Made by a program: the position numbers and the translations under genes | Shown here: positions 19,430 through 29,849 of the stretch, in pieces | Layout of the letters: each line of letters begins with the position of its first letter | Numbering within the stretch: the stretch's first letter is position 1 | The notes under the pieces: generated by a model | The model's input: the letters and a program-made list of their open reading frames with translations, nothing else | What the model was told of the DNA's origin: nothing | Databases searched by the model: none | Origin: Blasia pusilla | Lineage: Eukaryota; Marchantiophyta; Marchantiopsida; Blasiales | DNA: 64,000 bases | Reading direction: 5' to 3' | Assembly (NCBI GenBank): GCA_050084515.1 | Contig: CM114271.1 | Span: forward strand, 7,006,001-7,070,000

Positions 19430-20120
19430 ATTGTGAGATTAGCAATTCATCTTCCAGAGCAACAAATAGTCTACTTCAATGATATTGACGTTCCTCAAAA
19501 TATTTTGCAAATAAATAAAGAGACAACTCTGACCCAATGGTTTGCAACCAATCTATCTGACTCTACTCCTTGACAATATCTATATATATAGATTTCCCTT
19601 CATATTATCGTTGGAGTAACAAGAGATGGATTCATAGGGTGAAAAAATTTAATGATTGTGGCCATCCCATTAGCCGCTTATACCTTACTCATTTAGGTAA
19701 AAACTTTAAAATTCTTTATATACATTTACTTTTTTTTATATACCAGCCTGACCCATTTTCTTTTATATATAGATAGATGAGCTCATTTTTCTCACTTTGT
19801 CATAGGTGAAGGAGAACGACATTGGTTGAGATTACTCCTCCATCATGTTCGAGGAGCAACTACATACAAATGTTTGAGAATGGTTCATGGGATATTATGT
19901 CCAACATTCAAAGAGGCTGCTATCCAATTAAGACTTCTTGAGGATGATAAGAAGGTGTTTACTTGATTTGAAGAAGCTTCCATAATCTGTACGGGTTATT
20001 CACTACGCCGTCTCTTTGCAATTATTTAGCTTACAATACACTTACTCAACCTGCAATATTATGGAGTCAGTTCTTGGTTCCGTTAGTCGAAGATCTCTTA
20101 TATGAACGACGTCAAGTAAG
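19430..20120 (+). pseudogene. Helitron Rep-to-helicase connecting region
   Basis: Short frames encode RLAIHLPEQQIVYFND, TTLTQWFATN, LLLHHVRGATTYKCLRMVHG, CPTFKEAAIQLRLLEDD and FLVPLVEDLLYERRQ. These match the conserved spacer of plant Helitron proteins. Stops and AT-rich gaps (some with splice-like ends) separate them. Confidence 0.7.
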
Positions 20121-20253
20121 AATCCAATACTATAACTCCTACAAAAAAAATGTATTCCTAATAGTAGTAACGTTTTCCATCTCACTTATATTGAGAGTCC
20201 AACATACTAACCATAATTTTGACCTTTTTTGGAACTCTTCCATTACAGAAAAC

Positions 20254-22160
20254 ATGAATTCCTGATCTTGTTGTTGATGATGTTATCATCAATACCACAT
20301 TATTGGAAGTCCATTATTATTTACAAGATCAGGGAAAGAGACTATCTGACTTCCCAGACATGCCCCAAGCTAATTTCGAAACCCTTCATTCACACTCATA
20401 TTTGGAGGAACAAGAGTTATCATATGACACTGAAGAATTATTTGAGCAAGTGCCATTGGGAGAAGCGTGTCTAAACCAAAGACAACGCATGATATGGGAT
20501 GCTATACATCATGAGCTTGATCAAATATGCGGGAATGCTCCACCATCTCCAAAAGTTTTTTCGTCAATGGTCCAAGTGGAACTGGAAAAACATTTTTATC
20601 TAATCTTCTTCTTGCAAGTGTAAGGAGCGTTAGAAGTATAGCTTTGGCTGTAGCATCATTTGGTATAGTTGCCCTATCGTTAGACGGAGGACGTACTGCT
20701 CATTCGCGCTTCAAGATCCCCATTAATCTTCATGAAAGCTCTACTTGCAAGTTAGTACCATAAGTTGTCTGAATTAGCTTCAATTTTGTTAATACTCCAA
20801 ATATTTTGTTAATTACTCAAATTATTTCAGCTTCTAATTTTCTTCCCTTTTTTCTGGTAGTTTATCGGTCGATACTGATGGAGCGTGCTTAATCCGTGAG
20901 GCGATGCTCATTATATGGGACGAGGCACCTATGGCTCATCGTCATGCCTTTGAGGCCGTGAATCGAACCTTACGGGATATCATGGGAGTTGTTTCGGATG
21001 ATTTACAGAAATTACGGTTCGGTGGAAAACTTATGGTATTTGGTGGTGATTTTCGTCAAGTGTTGTCTGTTTTTCGTCATGGGGATCGGCCGCAAATCAT
21101 CCAAGCCACCATAAGGAGATCATCTCTTTGGTCTAATGTAAGGGTCATGAAGTTGAAAACAAACATGAGAGTTCAAAGGTTGGATGGTCATTTGCGTGAT
21201 GAACAACAAGCTTTTGTTGATTGGTTATTGAAAGTGGGAGAGGGTCGTGTACTTTTACACCCTCACTTGGGAGAAGACTTTATACGATTACCATCTGAAA
21301 TTGTTACTAATAGTAACAAAATATGTGATCTTATTGATTTGATCTATGGCAATTTTCTTAGCTGATTCCATGACATTGATTTCTTTGACTCTAAGGAATA
21401 ATGATTTTGACAACATAAATACAGACGTTATGTCTTGGTTCCCCGGAGAGGTAATCCTTTAGACTTATCTCATTTGTATCTCTATCAATATGGTTTTTGG
21501 AAGTTTGGATACTCATATTTCTTTTTCTCACTAATTCATTACATATTGTGTACAAGAGCATATTTATCTCAACGTGGACTCTATTCCAAATGAGGGAATG
21601 AGTCATATCTACCCAACTGAATTCTTGAACACATGCTTGCCTTCAAGACTTCCTCCGCATCGTTTGTGTTTGAAGATTGGTGCACCAATCATGCTCTTAC
21701 GAAACACGAATGGGTCACGTGGACAAGCAAATGAGACAAGATTTGTGATTCGTAGATTTATAAGACATTGCATCGACGCTGAAATTATCACTGGGAAGAA
21801 TGTTGGAGATCGCATTTTTATTCCACGTATTCCATTGATTGCATCAGATTTCCAAGTATTCCATCGATTGCATCAGATTTCCACATATTCCATCGATTGC
21901 ATCAATTCTGGTTTGCCATTTGATTTACGTAGGTTTCAATTCCCTGTTAGGCCGGCTTTTGCTATGACTATTAATAAGTCATAAGGTCAAACTTTACAAA
22001 AGGTTGGCATTTACTTGCCTACTCCTGTATTTTCTCATGGTCAATCGTACGTAATATTATCTAGAGTAGGAAAGAGAAATTCCATCCACATTACCATTGG
22101 AAGAGATGAACATTCAAATAACACGAAATGTGATATATATAAAAATATTAAAATAAAATA
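20254..22160 (+). pseudogene. Helitron PIF1-like helicase domain
   Basis: LNQRQRMIWDAI precedes a frame change, then Walker A is FFVNGPSGTGKTFLSNLLL (20545-20600). SFGIVALSLDGGRTAHSRFK follows, then an intron (about 20759-20862). Walker B is MLIIWDEAPMAHRHAFE and the next motif FGGKLMVFGGDFRQVLSVF (20904-21365). Downstream 21574-22150 carries LKIGAPIMLLRNTN, RRFQFPVRPAFAMTINKS and VILSRVGKRN, the C-terminal PIF1 motifs. A triplicated stretch of about 31 bp (ATTCCATCGATTGCATCAGA) lies at 21850-21905 and inserts extra residues. The helicase would unwind DNA during rolling-circle transposition. Confidence 0.85.
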
Positions 22161-23567
22161 AATTTAATAAAATATATCTTCACTCTCTGTTACCTTATTT
22201 CATCCGACACCGTTGGACATTTTCATATTTTAAAATGAATATATTCAATAACAGAATTAGAAATTTTTTTAAACGTACAATCTAAAAAATGAGAAAACGT
22301 GGGAAATCTAGAACGCTCGATCTAACTGGTTAGTGTTAGTGAGCGTAGACCAGTTTTCTAACGGGTAGTGGTGGGCATCAATCTTTGATGGATAAGTATG
22401 CTTTTTTTAATTAAGTACTGTCGGGGTGGTGGGGCCCGCGTCTGTGCTTGCCTTGAAGTAGGCCAATGAGGACTGAGGCTAACGCAGCAGCAATTTCCGT
22501 GAAGCGGACAGGCGAAACGGCGCGCATTTTCGCTTTATTTATATATATATATATATATATTCCGGACGTTCACAAAGCATTCGTTGATTGGTCGCGAGTC
22601 GCGACGCGCGTTGTGATTGGTGCGCCACGAGAAGTAAACTCGCGAGGGAAAAGGACTCCCGAAAGGATGGATATGTGTTGCGGACTCTTTCGTTCGTTGT
22701 CGGTATCACGTGCTGCTCGCCGGCGTCCTAATCGGAGTCCCGACGTTCTGACCTCTTCACTCACCGCTTCCGACGACTATTCGACCGATTCAGGCAACGG
22801 CGTCTGATTGGTGGTATTGGACTTGACTTGTGGGCCTTGCTTAGAAGTAGAAGGGACATGATGACATGGCGATCGCGAGGTGGGTCCCGGCAGCGAGCAT
22901 GACGAAGAGGGTTAGATAGAGAAGTGAGCGTCGTAATGGCGATGGGTGAGCCAATTGAAGTGACTCATATATGTTTAGTTTAACATCTCCGCTAAACGAA
23001 ACATACATGTTGTTGGATTGGGTTTACTTTGGTTTTTGGGGGCCGTTGTCGACATTTATGTTCATAGTGTATCATGACATTCGTATGATTTTAACATGGA
23101 GTTGATAACCTCCTACTAATTCCGTTCTATTCTTTTTCGGATATTCTCCAATGATTATGTGTATATACACACTAGTTGTGGTTTGTATATTGGGCATTTT
23201 CTCTCTCGCCTCTCCCTCGTATATGGCTATGTATATATACATGGTATACAAACTAGTGCTCCTCTTTCCTCGTATTTTCTCCTCGTATACACTAGTGGTG
23301 CCCCTCCCTCATATAACGAACTGCAAATTTTTTTCTCTCCCATCCTATTTATCGAAGGGCCGCATATTGGTTTACCCCTTACTATGATTCCAAAATGAAA
23401 TTTGCTCCATTTCCTATCTGCATTTTCCCCACCACCTCATCTAATTTAGTTAGATGAAACTAAGTTATTAGAGGGTACGAGTGTCAAAACCGGAGACAAG
23501 TGCAAAGGACATGTGTAGAGTAGAGAGATGTTTGTTAGAGAAACCCCGGTTGCTAATATTATTATAC
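22161..23567. other. Spacer with a CpG-rich, promoter-like block
   Basis: Most is AT-rich and featureless. Between about 22430 and 22810 the sequence becomes CpG-rich and carries GATTGGT (CCAAT-type) motifs, CACGTG-like elements and a (TA)n run at 22541-22560 that could act as a TATA region. This resembles a plant gene promoter and first exon more than transposon debris. Confidence 0.35.
22668..22807 (+). CDS. Possible small coding exon, unknown
   Basis: An ATG about 110 bp after the (TA)n run opens a 46-codon frame starting MDMCCGLFRSLS and ending DDYSTDSGNGV, rich in Arg and Ser with high CpG content. The frame is also open upstream to 22466. No family is recognised. It may be a real short protein, a first exon or chance. 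Confidence 0.2.
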
Positions 23568-23991
23568 TAGTGTGAAGCCCGTGCCATGCACGCAAATGAA
23601 TAATGATAATATCATGTTGCACACAAATGTTTTTTCATGTTGCCCATGGAATAGAAATCATTTTCTTGTCGCCCATACAATAAGAAACATTTTCTTAATG
23701 TCCGGTTGCCACATCACGCAAAGGGGTGTTTGCAAATCAAGAAGGCACTCTCCAATAATAATATATATTATAGATTATTATTGGAGAGTGCTCTTTCATT
23801 TTGCAAACTCCTCTCCTTTCAACACTTGACGTTTTCAACCAATGGGATCACTTCCCTTCTGAACCAACGGGATCGCTCCATTTCTAAACCATTATGATCG
23901 TTCGAAATTAATTTAAAGTGACACGTGAGAATTGTGAGAGTTAATTATGGGAGGTGATATAAATCCTGCATCGCGCCGGCTTACACTAGTT
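23568..23991. mobile_element. Small fold-back element with ACTAGTGT-type inverted ends
   Basis: The left end reads ACTAGTGTGAAGCCCGTGCC and the right end, reverse-complemented, ACTAGTGTAAGCCGGCGCGA. In the middle (about 23728-23808) is a long hairpin: TTGCAAAT...CACTCTCCAATAATAAT pairs with ATTATTATTGGAGAGTG...ATTTTGCAA. The right end (hairpin-like GC-rich stretch followed by CACTAGT) resembles a Helitron 3' terminus; the left end would be the same in reverse. It may be a MITE or a non-autonomous Helitron derivative with two tails. Confidence 0.45.
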
Positions 23992-25379
23992 ATATATGGT
24001 TTGTGTGTTATATTCTCAAATCATGATTCCCTACTTTGTCTAGCCTCTTTCAAGATTTAAGGCAACATTTTCTCCTAACTCATTGCATAATTCAACTCCG
24101 GTGTTTCTAGTGCCCGCAAATCACAAGCGGATAATCCTTGTGAAGCAATGACCTCCAACATCTAAACCATTTCAAGTTTTTATATACCCAAGTGATTAAT
24201 GGATATAGATAAGGGACTTTTCCATCCATCACTTTGTTGGAGAGATGTTTCAACTTCTACATAAGATCTTATATGCATCAAAAAATCACAAAGCTAAAGA
24301 GAGACCGCACAAAGTGTTGCTGAAGAGCAAGTGTCAACCAAGAAGCTCTTTACAACACCATCTACCGGACCTGATTAGGATTCCTAATACACCTTATTTA
24401 TCTACCAGTGAATCAGCTTTGGGCATTTGGGCAATGAATCTAGGTTGCTGAATGTATTCAACAATGTAAGAATGTCCAACTAGCAATATCAACGCATTTT
24501 GTTGTTCTATATGTTATGAATTTTATGCCCAAGTCCATTTAGTCAACGGAGGTTCCATCCCCATCATGATCACAAGGTGTGTGAGTTTAGTTGTGTTCCC
24601 ATTCTGAATTTTTTGCGTTTTGAGGGATTTCTCCTAACTTGAACTTGAACTCAAGCCCAATTCCCCAGCAAGGGGTATCTCGACACTAGTTCTTCAATTT
24701 TTCTTGTTTAGGGTACATGATCAAGAGAGAGATTTGAAAATTATAAGACTTCCTCTGTTTTTTTTATGAGTGTTTTTCCACTAGTTCGGGTATGGTATCC
24801 ACAAGTGGTTTGTCCTCTTGATCATACAATTCAGGTCTTGTAGGGAGCTTTGTTGCTTTCCCGATCTCTTTCACCTTCTCTGTCCAAGATCTGAAGACTT
24901 CACTAGCGTCTTTGGGGCAAATTTTTCCCCATCAAAATTTGTAGGATAGTGGTAGGAATACATTTTCTCATTCTTACTAGCAACCTAGATGCCTATGCCA
25001 TTTCAGGTTGGAAATATCATGTCTAACCTCCATAAGTTCCAGTCCAACTTCCGATCTCACACCAATTTTGGGTCTTTGTAAGGAGGATGACATTATATCC
25101 CCAAAAGGCTTTCAACCGCACACAACCTCAAGCATGTCCCCTTTTTATGTTGGCATTCCATATTAATTGTAATGCAATATTCCAATGAGGAACGACTGGT
25201 ATGCAAAATGACAAAGCATTTTACTTGTGATGTAATCATTTTAAGGACTTGGTCGGTTTGTTCAAACCTTACTCTTTTGTGTTTGTGATGTGGGCATCTC
25301 ATATACCATCTTAGAAAAGTTCAATACCTAGATAGATGTCTATGTCTATGAGCACTCATGTCATCTTGGTCCTCCATTG

Positions 25380-25384
<5 letters not shown>
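23992..25384. other. AT-rich spacer with one short unidentified minus-strand frame
   Basis: Mostly featureless. On the minus strand 24930-24766 stays open for about 55 codons with protein-like composition (EVFRSWTEKVKEIGKATKL) and ends at a TAA. It could be a captured exon or a diverged gag fragment. I cannot identify it. Confidence 0.3.
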
Positions 25385-25442
<58 letters not shown>

Positions 25443-25464
25443 TGTGTGTGTGTGTGTGTGTGTG
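25385..25464. repeat. (AG)n-(TG)n microsatellite
   Basis: A 56-bp AG run followed directly by a 24-bp TG run. Confidence 0.98.
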
Positions 25465-25852
25465 TTTTGATCCCTTGTTTGTGAATGTAATGTGTGGGCA
25501 TATGGATGTTCCCATCTATAGTGATTGAAAGCCACTCAAAATTTCATCCACCCACAAGATGGCATCTACAAATAAGCCATCCTCTCAATTTGAGAGATCT
25601 TGAATAAAAGTTTACAACATTTTCTCTATTTTGGATTTGCTCTAAATTAGTGTTGGAATTTGCTCTACTGCTACAATCCTCTTTTATTTCATTACTTCAC
25701 AATAGTTTGTATGAATGATTAAGGGCAAACGTCATCCAATTTGTCTATACAAGTGTAATGTAAGCACTTTCCTAAGAATCCCAACTTCAATCTAGTCCAC
25801 ATTAGACCACTCTAGTACTACATTGCCTACATGTGCCATGTAGTGCACTCGA

Positions 25853-25936
25853 TTTATAGGAAATCCCATTGCATAACCTTGTCTTCTTTCAGGATTCTGA
25901 AAGAAGACAAGGTTATGCAATGGGATTTCCTATAAA
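25853..25936. repeat. Perfect palindrome, 40-bp arms
   Basis: Arms 25853-25892 and 25897-25936 are exact reverse complements with a GATT loop. The arm contains GCATAACCTTGTCTTCTTTC. A third, imperfect direct copy of that part occurs at about 25979-26002. A transcript would form a long perfect hairpin. No mismatch has accumulated, so the palindrome is young or maintained. Confidence 0.95.
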
Positions 25937-26039
25937 GAATTTCTTGTCAAGAATTCAAGAATTTTCATATAAATTGATAGCATAACCTTATCTTCTTTCA
26001 GAATTCTTCACTTCTTCTTTACAAGATTTCTTCTTCCGT

Positions 26040-26530
26040 TCCTATAAAGAGAGTTATAGTCTTGATAATTTGGATGGATGTATTTGCAAATTATTTCTAC
26101 ATAGGATTGGAATGTAAGTGTGAACTTCCATTGAGAGGAACAACCTTACATTCTTAATACTATTAAGAATGTGCACATATGGATGTGCCAATTAAGTCTG
26201 TATAGGACTAGAATGTAAGCATGAATTTCAGTTCCAAGAGGAGCCTTAAGACCTTAATAGCATAGATGGGTGGATTTGCGAATTATTTTCATACAAAACT
26301 CAAATGTAAGTGTAAACTTCCATTCCCATAAAGACCTTTATGCTATTAATAATACCTATGCATAAATTTTGCAAATTATTTCCTCAAAGGTAAGTGTGAA
26401 CTTCCATTCACATGAAACTCCTTATGATCTTAATAGTATAGATGGACGGATTTGCAAACTATTTCCATGTGGGACCAGAAATTTTCTTAAAACTTTTTTA
26501 TGGGAGATGAAGATTATATATTTTGTTCAA
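26040..26530. repeat. Minisatellite, unit about 90-115 bp
   Basis: The motifs GGATTTGCAAATTATTTC, GAATGTAAGTGTGAACTTCC and CTTAATAGTATAGATGG recur four to five times with drift (starts near 26076, 26180, 26270, 26350 and 26435). No coding function is seen. Confidence 0.75.
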
Positions 26531-28704
26531 ACATGTCCCCAAGTTTTTAAATAAAAATGGAACTTAAAAAATTTTGATCAATTCTCTAGGAAAGTAAAGA
26601 GAGCCTCTCCCTTAAGGTTGGCATTTCTTGAAGCAAGATAGAAGAGAGAAGCTTGGAGAGAAAAAAATATCTTTGATATCTTCTATGTGATCCTAACTAT
26701 GTTGTGGCACCTTGAGATAATTTTATTTACCATGGATAAATTGATAGCACAAGTATGAACTTGGAAATATGAAAAAAAAGGGCAGTTCATGAACCTTGTA
26801 AAAAAATTGACAAGTCATGAGTTGTGTTAGTAATCATAATCACTTGAACCTATCCAAACATTCAATTCAAAACTTAGAAAACCTAATTGTTCATGAAGAA
26901 AATGGAGATTGGGTCATTGAGAAAGGTAAGCCTAGAAGAATTAAGTCTCGGTGCGTATTTACTATGAAACTTAAGGGAGTCCTTAAATTTAATTGCTCTA
27001 CATCTGAACGAACCAGAAAGCTCAAGTCTTCAGGCCCCGTTCTAACAATCCAACCATTTTCCAACTTGTAGGGCCCATTCTAACAATCCAACCTTTTTCC
27101 AACTTGTAGGGGTTAGGTTCATTATACATTGAAACGTCTTGTCCTCGCAAACTTCCTATGTATGTTAGGGATGACAGTTCCTATATCTCCTCAATCCTAA
27201 TCGGATTCCCACCTTCCACGCTCCGTTTGTCTACCAGATCATGGTTCTACCATTCTTGCCCAGCCAGCTTAAACCCTCCCCATCATGAAGACGTTTTCCC
27301 CTCCTGTCATAGTATTTTTCTCTTGGTGGGCGCATGGTACTACCATTCCTTGCCCAGCCGGCTTACGACCTCCCCATCATGATGACGTTTATCCCTCCTA
27401 TCATTAAATCTTCTTCTCCTGGTAAGTACAGCTTTCGTTTCCTCATAGCCAAACTCGTTTGAGTCGCTAATCCACAATACAATTCACAGTTGCTTGGGGG
27501 CGGCTTTGTTCCTGGGGTCGTTCAGGCTTCCTGTGGTGGTTAGTTAGACTATGAGCCTATGGGACCAAAGTTTTTATTAGATGAGAACCAAGAAACTGTG
27601 TCGCCAAACTGGATGAAGCTGAAATCATGTGCGAGATCTGCTCAATATTTTCAGGCTCTTTAAGGGCAGCTGTCTAGCAACTGTAGGAAACAGTAACTCA
27701 TCCGCTAGGTACACTACTCATCACCAAAAAAGTTCTGACATGTGGAAATCCACCCTTTAGAGATGTGCGGATCACGTTGGAATTGACTTTGTCTCACCCA
27801 GTCTTTACTCAGGACATTAGTAATGAAGTAGGTACTACTTTACTTCATAATCGAGGTTGAGGGTAAGAGCAAAAACCACCCTCAGGTAAGGTGCCGTACC
27901 TTGCTCATTTCCAAACTTGGACATGAGGTAGGGTTCACTGCGCAAGACTACGATAGCATAAACATCTCGCCCATCTACGAAGATATTAAACTTTCTGCGG
28001 GGCTTATAGCTATACCAAAGAACTCTCTACACAACATGCAATGGTCTATGAAACTTTTATCTACAAAATTCCGTTAACACTTCAGGGGAATTCCAAGTAG
28101 GATGAGACAGTACAGTCAGGCCATACATCATTTCCCTGGAGAAAGAGTTGGCCCCAAAAATTGTGGAAGTTGGTTCCAAGAATGGCAGCCACCACATTGA
28201 GGGAGTTCCTTTCTTAAGCCCAGTTCAGCCAGCATGAAAAGCTGCACTTGAAGATGTTAAATGTGTGTAATCATCTGTTTCTATTGCTCCTCAGTATAAG
28301 TACCAAAAATAAACGACCATGATCCACTCTTTGCATCTTGGAAACTCAAGGAAGTACCACAAATTGTAGGAGAATTTGGATATGACGTCCCCAAATTTGA
28401 ACATTAATCAGTGATCTTCGGCTGCATGATTCACTCCAGGGGCAGCAATTCCGAGATGTCAACCAGATTATAATTTAAGGTCTTTATAGACCAACACTGT
28501 AGGATGTTAGCTTTTGCACACCGGTGAGGAGAATATCCACGCAACTCATAAACCCAACATCCACTTGTACTATCACCTTGGCCAGTGATATAGCCCAAAC
28601 TGTTTCTTTGACAAATCACTCAAGCAGTTCCCTAGTCAAAAACATATGCAAATCTGGAGGACCACTATCTTTATTATGAAAATGAATTGTGATTAGTCCT
28701 TCAC
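26531..28704. other. Spacer with two short tandem duplications
   Basis: Near 27033-27110 a unit of about 41 bp containing TCTAACAATCCAACC and TTCCAACTTGTAGGG is doubled. At about 27239-27405 a unit of about 94 bp is doubled (CTACCATTCTTGCCCAGCC ... CCCCATCATGA). No convincing gene is found. Confidence 0.5.
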
Positions 28705-29709
28705 CTATTTGAAGGCTAATCCATAAATTAGCTTTACCTTCCTCCTCACTTGTTGGACTTGAACCTGCATTGTGTCTTTGCTTGCTGAAAAACCCAACGT
28801 TTTCATGGCTTCAAAAACCCTCCGAACATGTATGGTTTCATGGTTGTAGCAAGAATTGTATCGGTCTGCAAGTTCAATACCTGTTGTGAAAAGCTCTTTA
28901 CCTATCCGGCAATCTTGGTGAACAATGGTGCGCATCCTATCTACCAGCACACAATCTGAAACTTTTTTGCAACTCTTAGTTGGAGCTTTAGCCACTTTCT
29001 CTGGGTTTGAAGTGACAGGCAATGGTTCAGCAATTGGTGTGAAAGGCAAATGCTCTAAATTTGGTGTGAAAACTGCAGGTTCTGAATTTGTAGTAAAATC
29101 TGAAGGCAATGAATCTGCTGTATAGTTGAAAGACTCCGAATTAGGTGGAAAAGCCGAGGACTCTGGAGTTGGACTAAAATCCAAAGACACTGAATTTCGT
29201 GCAAAACTCAAAGGCTCAGAAAGGGGTGTAAAATTCAGAGATGTTGGATTGGAACCGAATCCCTGAGGCACTGAATTTTGAGTATACAGCAATGGTTCTG
29301 AATTTGAGGTGAAAAGGACAGGCTCTGCGTTGGATGTAAACAGCACAGGCTCTGAACTTGACTTATAAAGCAGAGACTCTGAGTTTGATCTGTAAAGGAG
29401 TGATTCAGAAGAATGCCCTACAGGCAGTGGCTCTGAGGGTGATGATATAAGGAAAGGTCCAGAAGGAGAGAGCTGATCAAAACTGCATGCTTGATACTCT
29501 GAATTTGAGCATGAGGGTAACGCCACAGATGTTGGAATGGTGGCAAGACTGTTATCTTTGACATCTACTTCCAGTGGAGGCTCACCTGAAGTTGAGGGAC
29601 TGACAAAGCTATTTAAGGACCCTAAAAACATGACGAGACCTTCCCGAATGTAAACCTTCCAGGGGGTTTTCTTTTTATTTTTTTCAAGGCATTGTCCACA
29701 TAGCTCCAA
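28705..29709 (-). CDS. ORF with nine-residue repeats, unknown function
   Basis: 334 codons without a stop, the longest open frame outside the transposons. The left boundary is probably an exon start: the first codon is TTG, and the first in-frame ATG gives MFLGSLNSF. Residues about 95-240 form some 16 imperfect 9-residue repeats of the type SEPVLFTSN, encoded by a 27-bp unit. The last 90 residues (from KSCKKVSDCV) are non-repetitive, charged and probably helical (EAMKTLGFSASKD, QQVRRKVKLIYG). A T-rich stretch and CAG just upstream on this strand suggest a splice acceptor. I recognise no domain. Repeats kept in frame over about 430 bp argue for real coding. A neighbouring exon may lie at 29840-29710. 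Confidence 0.5.
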   Translation of the reverse strand: MELCGQCLEKNKKKTPWKVYIREGLVMFLGSLNSFVSPSTSGEPPLEVDVKDNSLATIPTSVALPSCSNSEYQACSFDQLSPSGPFLISSPSEPLPVGHSSESLLYRSNSESLLYKSSSEPVLFTSNAEPVLFTSNSEPLLYTQNSVPQGFGSNPTSLNFTPLSEPLSFARNSVSLDFSPTPESSAFPPNSESFNYTADSLPSDFTTNSEPAVFTPNLEHLPFTPIAEPLPVTSNPEKVAKAPTKSCKKVSDCVLVDRMRTIVHQDCRIGKELFTTGIELADRYNSCYNHETIHVRRVFEAMKTLGFSASKDTMQVQVQQVRRKVKLIYGLAFK

Positions 29710-29849
29710 ACCTTCCGAGCTGTTTCAAAAAAAGACATACACCAACACACGTCCACACCCCATAGGTTAGCACTCAGTTGCGCAACTCCCACACAATTGT
29801 GCACAAAGTATAATGTCAGAACAGAAAAAATGTGAAACATGCACTTTAC

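Larger units (their letters stand above)
16471..22160 (+). mobile_element. Decayed Helitron with intron-containing Rep-helicase gene
   Basis: The region encodes, in order, a Helitron N-terminal domain, a rolling-circle replication initiator (HUH endonuclease) and a PIF1-like helicase. These together define Helitrons, which move by rolling-circle replication. Coding blocks are separated by AT-rich gaps with GT...AG boundaries (for example 18914-19013 and about 20759-20862), so the gene had introns. Several stops and one shift at the Walker A motif show decay. I could not fix the element's ends: no convincing 5'-TC start or 3' hairpin-CTRRT terminus was found at the expected places. Confidence 0.85.

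Noticed and set aside
22161-22400. Possible Helitron 3' terminus (CTAG or CTAAC motifs near 22310-22360)
   Set aside because: No stem-loop directly followed by CTRRT, and no copy to confirm an end.
25321-25515. Frame encoding poly Leu-Ser (also at 32760-33026 and 35438-35689)
   Set aside because: Translation of (GA)n microsatellites.
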